DNA of 64,000 nucleotides from [Phialemoniopsis] sp. UDSM-2020 (GCA_018873225.1 JAEILZ010000005.1:930001-994000), one strand, 5' to 3'; counted from the first letter of the stretch, positions 1 through 10,590 are shown. Numbers and translations: made by a program. Notes: a model not told the origin generated them from the letters alone.

Positions 1-32
1 CAGCTGCTATCTCTCGTGCAAAGAAGCGCCCT

Positions 33-1025
33 TCATGTCCGTATCTTCTCCCCCATCCGTACAGCAAACTTGGTCTCCTTCCCGACGGAGTGATGCTCCC
101 AGAGCCGCAGCGCCGTGATCACCGCCATAAGGGACCACCGCTGACCTAACACTCCCGACTCCCCACTCCCGACAAGCCGTAATGTGAAGGCGTGTCTCAG
201 ACTCATCGGCATCCCAGGCCAAGCCAGCGTGGCCACTGCTTCCGCGTCCTCGACATCCGGTAGAGGAGCCGTCACGCCAGGTACGAAGTTTGCAGATGAC
301 GATGCCTCGCCCGCGCCTGTGCTGCCACTAGGAGCGTCCGCCGTCCCGAGCCGGAGCAGCTTGTACCCGCCGGCGGGGAAGTCATTCCCGGTCCCGCCCT
401 TACGCACTTTGCGCCACTCAAACGCCTCGCGGCGCATCTTCTCCCCCTCGCCGACCTCAACTCCGAATCGGAACATGACCACCGTATTCTCGCCCTCCTT
501 GACCGTTCCCGCACGGAACGTCTCCGTCACCAGGCCGTGCGCGTCCGCTCCGGCCCCGCCCGGCAGCGCCGGGATCTTGATGACGGTGTTGAGCGCGAAA
601 GCGGCGTACGAGGCGGCGGTTCTCGACTCGGGCCCCGCGGCCGCGATGACGCGGTCATCTTTGCCCATGCCATTGTGGAGCAGGATGCCCGGCCGCGCGC
701 CGAGGGGCCCGTTCGTGTGCCAGCCGAGCGTGACCTCGACGAGGTAGAGCTGCTCTGTCCTGGTGGCGGCGCAGAGGTCGAAGTACTTTATGCCCGTGAG
801 GGTGTAGTGGTAGTGTGCCGTCATAAGGGCCGGGAAGGGTCGGTAGGGCGTGAGTGAGGCCACTGCCGGGGCCTGGGCGGAGCTGGAGGTTGCTTCGGCC
901 ACGTCGGTGTATTCCGGCGCCTCCGAGGAAAACTCCGGATGGTCATCGTAGGCTGGTGGGGCTCCGGCTTCACCATCATTGTTTACCGCCTCGTCGACGA
1001 AGAGCTTGTTGTCCTTATCACTCAT
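33..1025 (-). CDS. uncharacterised fungal protein, possible tubby/LURP-like fold
   Basis: A single-exon gene of 330 aa, complete within the window (start at 1025, stop at 33). I do not recognise it by name. The first ~60 residues are acidic, Ser/Ala-rich and probably disordered, and include a PPAY motif near residue 23. The rest (about 60-330) is globular: a beta-rich stretch (around LYLVEVTLGWH and GILLHNG), then a Val/Phe-rich strand (VVMFRFGVEV) and a GYKLLRLG segment. This alternation resembles fungal tubby-C-terminal-like proteins, but that is an impression, not a match. There is no signal peptide and no membrane segment. Coding GC is high and the opposite strand also stays open, as expected of GC-rich coding DNA. 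Confidence 0.7.
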   Translation of the reverse strand: MSDKDNKLFVDEAVNNDGEAGAPPAYDDHPEFSSEAPEYTDVAEATSSSAQAPAVASLTPYRPFPALMTAHYHYTLTGIKYFDLCAATRTEQLYLVEVTLGWHTNGPLGARPGILLHNGMGKDDRVIAAAGPESRTAASYAAFALNTVIKIPALPGGAGADAHGLVTETFRAGTVKEGENTVVMFRFGVEVGEGEKMRREAFEWRKVRKGGTGNDFPAGGYKLLRLGTADAPSGSTGAGEASSSANFVPGVTAPLPDVEDAEAVATLAWPGMPMSLRHAFTLRLVGSGESGVLGQRWSLMAVITALRLWEHHSVGKETKFAVRMGEKIRT

Positions 1026-1609
1026 CTTGTAGATTGATCGTTTGTCGTCTTACTGGCAAGAGGAGATAGTCTTTTCCTAGTTATCTGATTTTGAGCTCAG
1101 CTTCCACGATATTGCCTGCTTGACCTTTGGGAATAGGTTGTCCGTGACCTAGTTTCGCCAAGCCAAATCATCGTGGCGATGCTCTTGGCTAAGATATGGC
1201 GATCAACGATCGGCTGCGTTAGCGAGGTATGTGCCGCATCTAATTTTACGTACATTTATATTTCTCTTCATATTTAGGCACGTGGAGACATCGCAGAAAA
1301 GGGCGGGCGAAAGGAAGGATTTCACGCACCAAGAAGTCTATATATTCCGATCCCTGCATCACCTGGATAATGCCCACCATTTAGAACTGTACCCAAGTGA
1401 CGATTATGCGGTTCATATGGGATTTTTTCATGTTTTGCAAAGTTGTTTGCTCTGACTGAGGCGGCTGCAATGAGAACTTGTCTCCATGGTTATTCTTTGG
1501 GTTTGTGTGTTATAGGCTTTCAAACTTTACTCAGAAGTGATACAGAGTTATTCAAAGTCTCATATAGTCTTTCCCTAAGCTGAACAACTGGGTAAAGATT
1601 GAGAGTTGC
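1026..1609. other. gene-free stretch between convergently spaced ends
   Basis: This 584-base stretch holds the 5' leader of the 330-aa gene (the AT-rich part just above 1025) and the 3' flank of the STAND gene. I see no convincing coding sequence, repeat or RNA gene in it. Confidence 0.5.
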
Positions 1610-4600
1610 CTACGTGTCATTCTCTTCGCCCCTTCCCAGGCTAACGTAGCTATCTCCTGCTGTAAACTTCATTGCTTGGAAAACTTGCCGAAGGCGAGCG
1701 TGATCAATTCCCTGTTCCTCAAGCTTGAGGGTTGAGCCGCGCCTAGCAAACCTTGTCATCAGCAAAGCCTTATCGATGGTCTTTGTTCCAATATTTGCCC
1801 CATGTCTGATCATAGCGCGAAGGATATCCATGTATATCGTTTCCATTTCCCTCAACAAACCCCTTACATAAACCGTATTTAATACGAACACCAGTGTCTC
1901 TATCCAGATACTGCTCTCCATCTCTATGTCCTCACCAACTGGAAAATCTTTTACTGTGTAGCGATACAAAGAAGAATGTTTGGATCGGCTCCATTCTCCA
2001 GTAAAGCCGTGACCATGGCAGGGTCTGCGAATCTTGATGGAGTTGCGTCGAGGAGAAGCGGCCACCATGCCACCGACTTCTCGTCATCATGGTCATGATG
2101 GAATATCCTCCTTAGAAGCCGTCCGGGGCTCCATGATAAATTTCTACGGCTCCGAGGTCGTCGACTGATCTCCGGCGTGTTCAACGCCTGGGGACCTGGT
2201 GTTATCAGACCACCTGGCCCTGGTTTGCACTTCCTTCTGACATACTCCACGACTTGGCATTTGACCGTAAGTGAAAGAAAACGATTTCCGAAATATTCTG
2301 GAGCCATATTCCCTTGTAACCCCTGATCTGGCAGTATTTTGAATACCCTGCATGGGTCAACGAACCCGGTGCCAGAGTCTACCACCTGCTGTAAGTCGTC
2401 AAGAATCCTTACCATGGCTCCCACATTGTTTGGAGAAGCCCTCGCTGCATGCCACATGCAATGAATAGGCGCCTGGGCGTCGCTTGGAGAGTATTTTAGG
2501 AGGGGATCCTCAGATATCCTGGGCTCGGGGTCCATGTCACCTGCGGGAAAGGCTTTGGTAAGAGCCAATGCGCCTGAGCAAAGTCTGAGATGGGGATCGA
2601 ATGGTGATTTGAGCATGGTCCGCAGCTTCTTCTGCACATCAGGCTTCTCTATGTATTCCATGACCGTTCTATGAAGAAACTCCACAGTTTGAGAACGAAC
2701 TGGGTAAGAGAGTCCTGGTGTTGGTGGAGAGTTGGGTATAGCGAGCAGACCTTTACAACGTGAATTGATCCGCTTTCGCATGGTGTCGATGTAAGTAGTT
2801 CTGGCTTCTTCAGTCAGGAAGGCTAATTCCAGATTGAGGACGAAAGCCGGATCATCTTCATCGGCAAAGTAGAAGAGCAACGCATTTGGTGACTCGTTGC
2901 TAGCCATCATCAGAAAGAAGTACTGGGCAGCCTGTTCCAAGTAGAAGGGATCAAGACCATCGATGATCCTGTCATATATCAATTCCAGATCAGGAGGTAG
3001 GTCGTCTAAACGTCTTTGCAAGTCCGAGACACGATCTCCATAGCTCATCCCTTGAAGTAAAGATGTGACAACAAGGCTTACCCAGAGAAAAACTCCCTGA
3101 GCTTTTCGTACCACGTCCTCGGCAAGCACATCGGCAAACACAGGCTCGCGTTGATGAAGGAATGCAAATTCCGAACTGGACTGAAATCTGGAGGTAACAT
3201 AGGCTTTTATGTCATCATGTGTCAGATCTTCAAGCAGAAGATTCGGTTTGTCCTGCAACGCCTCTTCGAAGACAACCCAGGGGCGACTAGTCACACAGAC
3301 TTTGACTGAGAATTGCTGGGCCGTATTCATAACGAAGTGTACCAATTGAGAGTGCTGGCCGTCAAATTCGTCAAGGCCATCGATGAAGAGACACAAAGCC
3401 GTGGTAGAGTGGACCAATGCGACGGCTTTCACCAACATATCGTGAAGATCTGGCTCATTAAGAGGTTGCGGGTCCTCATTGTAAAGATAGAGAGCTTCCC
3501 ACCTCTCCTGAGAGATATGTGGAATGACCTCTGGACGGGCAAGCAGTATCTGGCGTAGAAGGGTGCGGTAAAGACCTTCTCTAGTCCGTTGAATCTTTGA
3601 CCCGGTTGCCCAGAAGTAGAATGAAGCCACAAGGAGAGGCCGGTCCTTAGCCCAACGGAGTAAGTGCTCTGTACAGCGGGAGCTCCCCCCGCTCGGATCT
3701 GATGCTCCCTGGGTTGCTGGGTAAGGTTCGGCAACAAATTTCATCAGTGTCGACTTTCCTGCTCCTGCTTTACCAGTAATCCAGTACACCCTTTGGCTTG
3801 GCTCGTCCTGGTCGGATTCGAGCCACTTGCGAAAATTGGTCCAAGGGCGGCGGGGCTGACGATCCTCTGGGCCGAACATCCAGCGGAAAGTTGCCGGGTG
3901 TGCTTCAGCGACCATATGTTCCCGATTATGTATGCCGGCATACTGAAGTTTGGAATTAAATTTCTTTTCCAGCGCAATTCTGCGACTTTCTGTGATGTCG
4001 AAAGTTGCAACATTCTTTCCGAGCAGCGTGGGCAAATCAGACTCGTAAACAATGTTGGTAAGACAGTCTCGAAGGTAGCTCTTCATGTTATCAGACGCAG
4101 ATTTGTCGAGGTCCGTCAGAAGATATGTGATCAACATAGATCCTAGACCTTCATGGTTTGAGATGTCTTTGAGTTTCTTGAGCTCCTCACTGTCTTGATG
4201 GGATCGGGTTAGGTGTTGTAATATTTGGTCCTGTTTATCTAGAGACATAGTTCCGCAGATCCTAGGATATTCGTGTTAAAAAATGAATTTTCATAACAAC
4301 AACAGCGGTATTAAGCGATAAATCCTACATGGTAGATAGCCCGATATTCAATATGATCTGGCTCCTAAAGCCGTCGAGTTGGTGCCTTAAGGCCTCGATT
4401 TCATCTTCATTCCAAATGAGCTTGAATGCTGACACAAAGGCTTGTCGTCCTTTCTTTCTTTTCGATGGAATTCCCAAACTGGTTATCGAATCAGTCACTC
4501 TCTGTGCGACTTCGCTGCACTCCTCGGCTAGTTCAAAGATCGCATTGTCACTTGGGTTGGCGGAGGGTGGTGGTTTTGTTTGTTGTAGTCGTTTTAGGAC

Positions 4601-4759
4601 CTTTTGCATGTCCTCCGAGAGGGACTGAAGACCCGTGAGGTTGTCGCATGCTTCTCTGCCCGTGCGCCAGATCTTCCACGCGGTCGCGGCAAACTTGGCG
4701 CCGTACTCAACAAACTGAAGCGCGTTGGCAGCAAGTCCAAACGCCGCAGCCTCCGCCAT
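1610..4759 (-). CDS. NACHT-type STAND (NLR-like) protein with ankyrin-like C-terminus
   Basis: A likely intracellular signal-transducing NTPase of the fungal NLR-like class. Exon 1 (4329-4759) gives a helical N-terminal domain of the type that precedes NACHT modules. The intron at 4262-4328 is 67 nt, with a GTAGGA donor and a CCTAG acceptor, and restores frame exactly. Exon 2 carries the P-loop GKAGAGKSTLMKF (about residues 307-319), the Walker B/sensor LFIDGLDEFD (about 435-444), a CVTSRPW sensor motif, and a C-terminal ankyrin-type piece (LLENGADPN, then MIRHGANIG). Reading into the last ~110 residues needs one frame correction near 1939-1967: either a 29-nt GT-AG intron (total then 1018 codons, divisible by three) or a one-base deletion. 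The promoter side (4760-5240) contains a MITE. Family role is known to include heterokaryon incompatibility and non-self response; the specific role here is unknown. Confidence 0.82.
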
Positions 4760-5240
4760 AATTACCGATTGTTCTGGTCACCTCGATTGGGATTTGATTT
4801 GGTAAGAAGCAATCGCATAATGAAGAACAATGACGAGCAGGACAGAAAATGCCACGGAGGGGCAGGTTTGAAGGGAGTGTATTATGGACGTGGCAAAAGA
4901 TTATGTGAGGTCGTTTATAAGACGAATAGAATTTTAGCTCTGCACACCACCATGCTGATCGTCCCCAACGATAGGACATCAAAATGCAATAAAGGTCGCA
5001 AGCGTGCCAACTGGGTGACAGATAAGTTAACGGTTTTCCTTCTCGATGTACCTCAATTCATAACTGATTTCCGAGGCTTATCCCACTACCTAAGCGCATA
5101 TGGATCATTCAGTTTGTTAGCAGTTGAGGTAGAGATTGGTCCAAAACCGTCAACCTTTCTGACACCCACTCGCGTGCTCAGCCTGCATTGCTGCATGGAT
5201 GCCTTGTAGAAAGCCTAGAACCCAATAAGACCCCTGTTCT
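4760..5240. promoter_or_regulatory. upstream region of the NACHT gene with a MITE inserted
   Basis: These 481 bases lie between the NACHT start (minus strand) and the sugar-transporter stop, so they are the promoter side of the NACHT gene and the 3' flank of the transporter. A 157-bp inverted-repeat element sits at 5012-5168. I see no gene here. Confidence 0.5.
5012..5168 (+). mobile_element. MITE-like element, copy A
   Basis: A short non-coding element bounded by inverted repeats of about 26 bases. The right end contains GTCAACCTTTCTGACACCCA, and its reverse complement matches the left end with a few changes. The same 20-base end is found perfectly in copy B (7731-7750) and with one mismatch in copy C. 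No transposase is encoded. A target-site duplication is not clear, so the superfamily is unassigned. Confidence 0.7.
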
Positions 5241-7126
5241 TCACACCCTTTGCTTATTTTCTGCCTCGCCGCTCTCAACAGTGTTACGATTTTGACGGAC
5301 TCCGGCTGCGATGTTTGACGTTGTTCGCCTTGCCTTCTTTTCGAACAATGCATCGATCTGCTCCAAAGTTCTGCCCTTAGTCTCGACCCAAAAGAGCCAC
5401 TATTGTATTCGTTAGTCCAGCTCTTCGACTAAATCAGCCGAAGCTTAACCTACAATCAAAGCGACGATCAGAACATCCCACGATGCGTTGATCACATACA
5501 CCTTCCACCCTATATTCTTGAATGCGATAGGCATGATTATGACGAATATGATTCTGAGCCGCAGTCAGCACGATGTATCGAGGGAGATGAAAAGAAAGGG
5601 CGACTGACGAGCAGAGATTCTGCCCAAATTGCGCCAGACCGAGAGTGTGAGCGCGTATCGAGTAATTGGCAATCTCCGGTGGATAGAGAGTCATCAAGGG
5701 TGTCCAAGCGATAGAATAAACGCCCTGGAAGAGAAACATGATCGCGACGTTGGAGTAGATCAGACCGGTCGAGGCAGTAGTCGGGCCATCGGCATACACC
5801 TTGGACAAGACGCCGATGATCACGAGGCAGATGACGAGAGCTGTTTCCGTCATCGCAGCAGTGGGCTTGCGGCCATACCGGGATATCACCTGCGTCCCGA
5901 TCAGGGCGCAAGGAAAGCACCATGCGTTCAAGGCGATGTTCTAGATCCAAGTTAGCTGACCCTGTACTGTGTACCCTGAGCAAGAATCAGGGCTACTTAC
6001 CGCTTTCAGTTGGGATGTGATATCTATGATACCAGCCGTCTTGAGCTCGGCTCCTAGGTAGAACGTCGCAATGATGTTGCCGGAGATAGAAGAGAAGATC
6101 CCGGTTGAGGCACCGACCAACAGTCGTCTCCGAGCCACGGGATCTTTGATCACGCCCCAGAAGGACACGTCCAGCTTTTGTGAATACTCCCATCTGGACC
6201 CTTCCTCAATGGCATCGTAGAGAGCAGTCGTGACTGGGTCCTCGATGTCGCCGTTCGCTGCCACGAGAGCGATAGAAGCTCGGGCAGCCTCATAGTGGCC
6301 CTGATGGATCAACCAACGAGGAGATTCCGGGCTACAAAAAGTCAGCAAGCGGCTCGCCCAGCAAAGGTAGTCGAGAATGCACACTCACACAAACGGCAAA
6401 AGCGCAATGCAAACGATCGGAAAGATAGCCTGTGCGATCGACGGCACCCGCCATGCCCACTCTGACTTCCAGGAACTCGTACCCAGAGTCACGACGGCTA
6501 TTATTAAGGCGCCAATGCTAATGATAGTCAGCTCTGATACCGTGTGACCCATCTTGATCTGGGGTGGCGACCTACTAGAAGAAGTTGTTCAGCATGCTCA
6601 CACCCCACGACCTCCACGCGCTGGGGAACGTCTCAGAGAGGTACGTCCCACTAGAAATGCTGGCTAGCGAGGCACCGAGGCCGATGCCCATCCTGGCCAC
6701 GATGAACATGGCGATGTTCTGCGCAGCGCTCTGGAGCGCCATGCCCGCCAATGCGATGATACACCCCCAGAATATCCCCGGCCGACGTCCCATACGGTCG
6801 CAGAGGAATCCGGAGCAAGTCGGCGCCAGACAGCCACCGACGAAGAGGGAGGCGGTCGTTACGCCTAGGGTGGTCTCGTTGAGATTGAAGTAGACCGTGT
6901 ATTCGGTCATGATGTTGAGGCCGTTGATCATTGATCGGCAGGCGCCATACGACTGGTTGTTTCGCTGTCAGAAGAAGAGATTTCGACTACATAGCATACG
7001 CTCTTTGGGAAACAAGCATACTGTTGAGACTGCCATGGAGCAAGCCATGAGCAGAGCCACCACCAGGGGCGAGGAGTCTGGGACGTAGGCAGGGAGCCAT
7101 GTCCCAGTATGTGTTTTCCTCAGCAT
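5241..7126 (-). CDS. MFS sugar transporter (lactose-permease-like)
   Basis: A plasma-membrane sugar:proton symporter of the major facilitator sugar-porter family, 514 aa in seven exons: 7022-7126, 6576-6964, 6389-6517, 6001-6331, 5609-5940, 5454-5553, 5241-5399. All junctions are GT-AG and the sum is 515 codons. Family motifs are in order: FLCDRMGRRPG in the loop after TM2-3, GIGLGAS, PESPRWL at the start of the central loop, SRYGRKP after TM8, and the C-terminal signature VETKGRTLEQID. The intron at 5554-5608 is needed to join NLCS to the next transmembrane segment; it has a GTCAGT donor and a perfect GCTGAC branch point. The substrate cannot be read from sequence; lactose/galacturonate-type permeases are the closest look-alikes. 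It is tandem with the NACHT gene but nothing links their functions. Confidence 0.9.
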
Positions 7127-7590
7127 CGGAAAGGGTTCGGAAGTCGGAATTAATGATAGGTGAAACTACTCGGCAGCGTCTATTCAGTAGACGGTAAAAG
7201 ATTAAGTAGTTTTATCGTACAATGGTGATAAAACGGCATAGCAACTTCGACCCCTCTATATAAGTCACCGCATCAAGATAAAGGCAGGGACATTGCTGGG
7301 TTTTACTCAAGTTGCCCTGCGTCCATCGCGAAAAATCAGCGAGCTGTGGCCCAGGCCCCGATTGCGGACCTGCAGAGCCTCCGGTACGGACGCAGGCCGG
7401 ATCTTCTCCACAACACGACGGCACTAGGCAGGACGGGGCGACGACAGGCGCGGGGGACTGAGCCAAACAAAGCCTTCTAATAGGTCATGCATCACTGTCA
7501 GGGCTACTCGACCGCCCGATTAGGTTAAAATAACGCTAGCGTTGTGGACCTAGAGAGCATTGAGGCCGATGCAAAGAAAGGTGCCCGCCC

Positions 7591-7753
7591 AAGTGTGTGA
7601 CAGATTACTTGGCGGTTTGCCTTCGTGATGTACCTCGATCCATAACCGATCACCCAGGATTATCCCATTGCCTAAGCGCATTTGGATCGCTCAGCTTGTT
7701 AGTAATCTGGGTAGAGATTGATCCCAAGCTGTCAACCTTTCTGACACCCACCT
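7591..7753 (+). mobile_element. MITE-like element, copy B
   Basis: Same orientation as copy A and alignable along its whole length. The differences from copy A are largely C/T and G/A changes (for example the central ...TATCCCATTGCC... against ...TATCCCACTACC...). The right-hand 20 bases of the terminal repeat are identical to copy A. The left inverted repeat is recognisable but more diverged. Confidence 0.7.
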
Positions 7754-8878
7754 GCCGCCGAACTCCGCCATCTCCGGGCATGCACTAACTCGATCAAGAA
7801 GCTATCTCTTGTAAATGACTCCAATAACGCCTCCGAGCAGATCACAGTTGAGAATATACCTGGTCATTCATTCGTCCGAGTTACGTTGGCACTCTCAAGC
7901 TAGGTCAGCACACAAATCCGTAATGGGTTTTTGCTGCATCTCGTCCCAGCCGGTATGGGTGTCTATTTGGCCGTCGGACTTGCTCCGATTCATTATGTTG
8001 CCGCTTTCGGGTCTGGCTTCGTGCCTGTTCGAACCGTCAGTATGATGACACGCAAATCATTCGTGACAAGACAGGCTCGCGTGATAGAACCCATAGTAGA
8101 ATCAGCAATACCCCCCTGGGGGGGGGGGGGTTCTTTGATGAGTTGCTCCGGTCCCGGGCCGCTGCTGGTCGTGTTTGCAGCACAACCCACACTAGTCTGG
8201 AGCTTAGATGCCGCTCGTGTTCACCGCTGCCCGATCATGCGTGTTCAAAGCGAATAGATGCCACCCCTGATCCTGAGGCCAAATGGGTGAAGCGGTGGGC
8301 TGGCTGGGAGTGCCTTCCAGCACGATAAGCATCGTTTTGCCGGCTTTCTCGGGGCTCTGATGCAGGGCCACCGCAAGGGTGAGGAAAGCGGTTGGCCGTG
8401 GCCGTTATGCATTTACGTTGACTTGGGTGTTGTGCCTCCAGTCGAACAACACTACTTGGTTGCTAAACCGGTGAGGTCGCAGATCGACACTGCAATTTCG
8501 GCAGTACCTGATGAAGTCCCGGAAGAGAGTGATAAGAGAGCGAGGTATAGACTTTTGGTGGTTTTGAAAATGCCAAAAGTTGACTGAGGAATTGCTGGTA
8601 GTCATTCTACAAGTTTGTGCACAACCGCTTTCATTTGGATCGCTAATGCCTTCGCGGCCGACTCGAGCAGAAGAGAAAACATCCGTAAATCAATAAGTAA
8701 CACTTTTACTACTGACGTAAACTCGTCAAGACCTTTCCCTTCATGGTTGGTCATCATATCAAGCCTCTCGGCCGACTCGGCCGACGGGACCACCGGGAGA
8801 GCATGAACCACAGTAAAGAAGCGGACAGGATGGCCATTGCATCAATTCCGCACCAAGAATGGCGTAAACACTTCGGGC

Positions 8879-8889
8879 TATATAAATGG
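8879..8889 (+). promoter_or_regulatory. TATA-like box upstream of the intronless dehydrogenase
   Basis: The string TATATAAATGG lies about 165 bases before the ATG at 9052, a usual distance for a fungal TATA element. It would give this bacterial-looking gene a eukaryotic promoter. It is only a sequence match. Confidence 0.35.
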
Positions 8890-9051
8890 CGCGAGGGTTC
8901 CTGGCTGATGGCTCTTGGTTTTGACCTTTTGTCCATTCTCTTCAACTGCCAACGAGACCAGGAGCTGTATTCACACTGAGGAGCGATCTTCTCGCATCAG
9001 TTTCTTGCGACAGTCAATCAATCAATCGGCCAGAACATTACTTCAATAAAG

Positions 9052-10035
9052 ATGGTCAAGCAGTTCAATGCGACGTCGACGGGTGACGACGTTCTCGAAG
9101 GGGTGAACCTCAGCGGCCAGCGGGTCCTCATCACGGGCGTCTCGGCCGGCCTGGGTGTGGAGACGGCGCGCGTCCTCGCCGCGCATGGGGCCGAGGTCGT
9201 CGGAACCGCCCGGGACGTCGGAAAAGCGAAGCGGGCGCTGGAGCCGGTGATTGCGGGCCTCGCCGGTGGTGGCACTATCGATGTGGTCGAGATGGACCTG
9301 GCGTCGTTGCACAGCGTGCGGGCCTGCGCCGATGCCCTCCTCGCCGACGGGCGGCCTTTCGACGTTGTCATCAACAATGCCGGAGTCGCGCAGTCGCCTT
9401 TCTCCCGCACGGCCGACGGCTTTGAGATCCAGTTCGGCACGAACCACCTGGGGCATTTCGCCTTTTCCAACCAGATCGCCCCGCTCATTCCACCGGGCGG
9501 CCGGCTCGTCGTGTTGTGTTCGACGGCGCATCGCTTCGCCGATGTCGACCTGGACGATCCGAACTACAAACATACCTCCTACAACACCGACCAGGCGTAT
9601 GGCCGCTCAAAGACAGCGAATAGCCTGTTTGTCGTGGAGTTCGACAGGCGTCATCGGGAGCGCGGCGTACGGGCGGTGGGTGCCCACCCTGGGGTCATCA
9701 AGACTGAGCTTGGCCGTCATCACGACCAGGTTGTGCTGGATGCGTTCCTTGACGGCCTGGACAAGGAACAGGTGGCCAAGGGTTTGCCCCCGTTTGTCAA
9801 GACAGTTCCTCAGGGCGTGGCGACGACTGTCTGGGCCGGCTTTGTGGCCAACGCTGATGATGTGGGCGGCCGCTACTGCGAGAACTGCCATGTCGCCGAC
9901 ATTGTGGACGGGCCGGTGGGCACGGCCGACGAGGGGCTTTACGCTTATGCCGTTGATCCTCAGCGAGCGCAAGCTCTGTGGGAGAAGAGCGAGGAGCTGG
10001 TCAGCGGGCGAGGGTCGGCCTCTGAGCGTGCTTGA
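9052..10035 (+). CDS. short-chain dehydrogenase/reductase, bacterial-like, intronless
   Basis: An NAD(P)-dependent oxidoreductase of 327 aa in the SDR superfamily, retinol-dehydrogenase/WWOX-like branch. The cofactor motif TGVSAGLG is near residue 29, NNAG near 110, the catalytic Ser in VVLCSTAHR near 155, and the catalytic pair in YGRSK near 183. The last ~25 residues are polar. The gene has no intron. Third codon positions are strongly G/C, whereas neighbouring genes are intron-rich and less GC-biased. The protein reads like actinobacterial or proteobacterial SDRs (Ala/Val/Gly/Asp-rich). It lies just before the aromatic cluster on the plus strand; whether it takes part in that pathway is open. 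The start is fixed by the Kozak-like AAAGATGG and by the distance to the cofactor motif. Confidence 0.9.
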   Translation: MVKQFNATSTGDDVLEGVNLSGQRVLITGVSAGLGVETARVLAAHGAEVVGTARDVGKAKRALEPVIAGLAGGGTIDVVEMDLASLHSVRACADALLADGRPFDVVINNAGVAQSPFSRTADGFEIQFGTNHLGHFAFSNQIAPLIPPGGRLVVLCSTAHRFADVDLDDPNYKHTSYNTDQAYGRSKTANSLFVVEFDRRHRERGVRAVGAHPGVIKTELGRHHDQVVLDAFLDGLDKEQVAKGLPPFVKTVPQGVATTVWAGFVANADDVGGRYCENCHVADIVDGPVGTADEGLYAYAVDPQRAQALWEKSEELVSGRGSASERA

Positions 10036-10229
10036 CTCCAGATTGTCGAAGGAGCTGTATCCACTGCTGGCATGATCGTGTTTCCTAGTGTGCCCGATTT
10101 GACGAGCCACCCGCGTTCACGGTGCATCTCGCCGTTGATAGGAACGTAGAAGATGTCGTTGTTGGAATAGATCAATGTTGAGCAGGTGTCGGAAGAATGA
10201 ATGGATTGTATCGTCTCGAGAATAGTCAT
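10036..10229 (-). pseudogene. possible truncated coding fragment abutting the SDR
   Basis: A minus-strand open frame starts with ATG at 10229 and reads about 60 residues of normal-looking protein (including YSNNDIFYVPINGEMHRE), then runs into the 3' end of the dehydrogenase on the opposite strand. I do not recognise it. It could be the first exon of a gene cut short at this point, or chance. Confidence 0.25.
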
Positions 10230-10590
10230 CCTCTTCCCATTCTATCCTTCTTGATTCGGCTACTATATCAAGGTAGTTGAATCTCTTTGCTGTCCTGCCT
10301 GATTTTCACTTCTTTATGTTTAGGATCCATAGGTCCTGCCAACTTTGTACTCGCAGGACTCAGAATCGTGGCATGCTAAAGGATATGGCTTACGAAGGGC
10401 ACAGTTTTGATGTTACCGAAGTGAAGCAGCTTCTCTGATCCCAGACTTTAAGTGGACTTCAATGCAATTGTCAAAGCACGGGAGGCGACTTCTTCAAAGT
10501 AGAACGCAAGAGGAGGAGGACCAGAGTCTCAAGTCGGAAAATATATTCCATCAACCTCTAATATTATGAAGCATGTCTAATGAAGTTGCT
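10230..10590. other. intergenic, nothing recognised
   Basis: This 361-base, AT-richer stretch lies downstream of the FAH-family gene and upstream of the small minus-strand fragment. I see no coding sequence or repeat. Confidence 0.4.

Larger units (their letters stand above)
7127..9051. other. gene-poor stretch with a MITE and a G-run
   Basis: About 1.9 kb with no gene I can support. It holds MITE copy B (7591-7753), a C6-T-G13 tract at 8111-8130, and the likely promoter of the dehydrogenase at 9052. Small open frames (for example a helical 69-residue minus frame at 8602-8811) have no recognisable motif and no splice partners. Confidence 0.5.

Noticed and set aside
184..857. Long plus-strand open frames opposite the 330-aa gene
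   Set aside because: They are mirror frames of GC-rich coding DNA; their composition is Arg/Pro/Ser-rich with no domain, while the minus frame has normal protein character and a clean start.
5537..5608. A frameshift in the sugar transporter before its last transmembrane segments
   Set aside because: A 55-nt intron (5554-5608) with a perfect branch point explains the frame change, so no mutation is needed.
8602..8811. A 69-residue helical minus-strand frame
   Set aside because: It looks protein-like but has no motif, no splice partners and no promoter signal; too short to support as a gene.
9251..10110. Alternative-frame open reading on both strands across the bacterial-like SDR
   Set aside because: High third-position GC removes stops from other frames; only the SDR frame has catalytic motifs.
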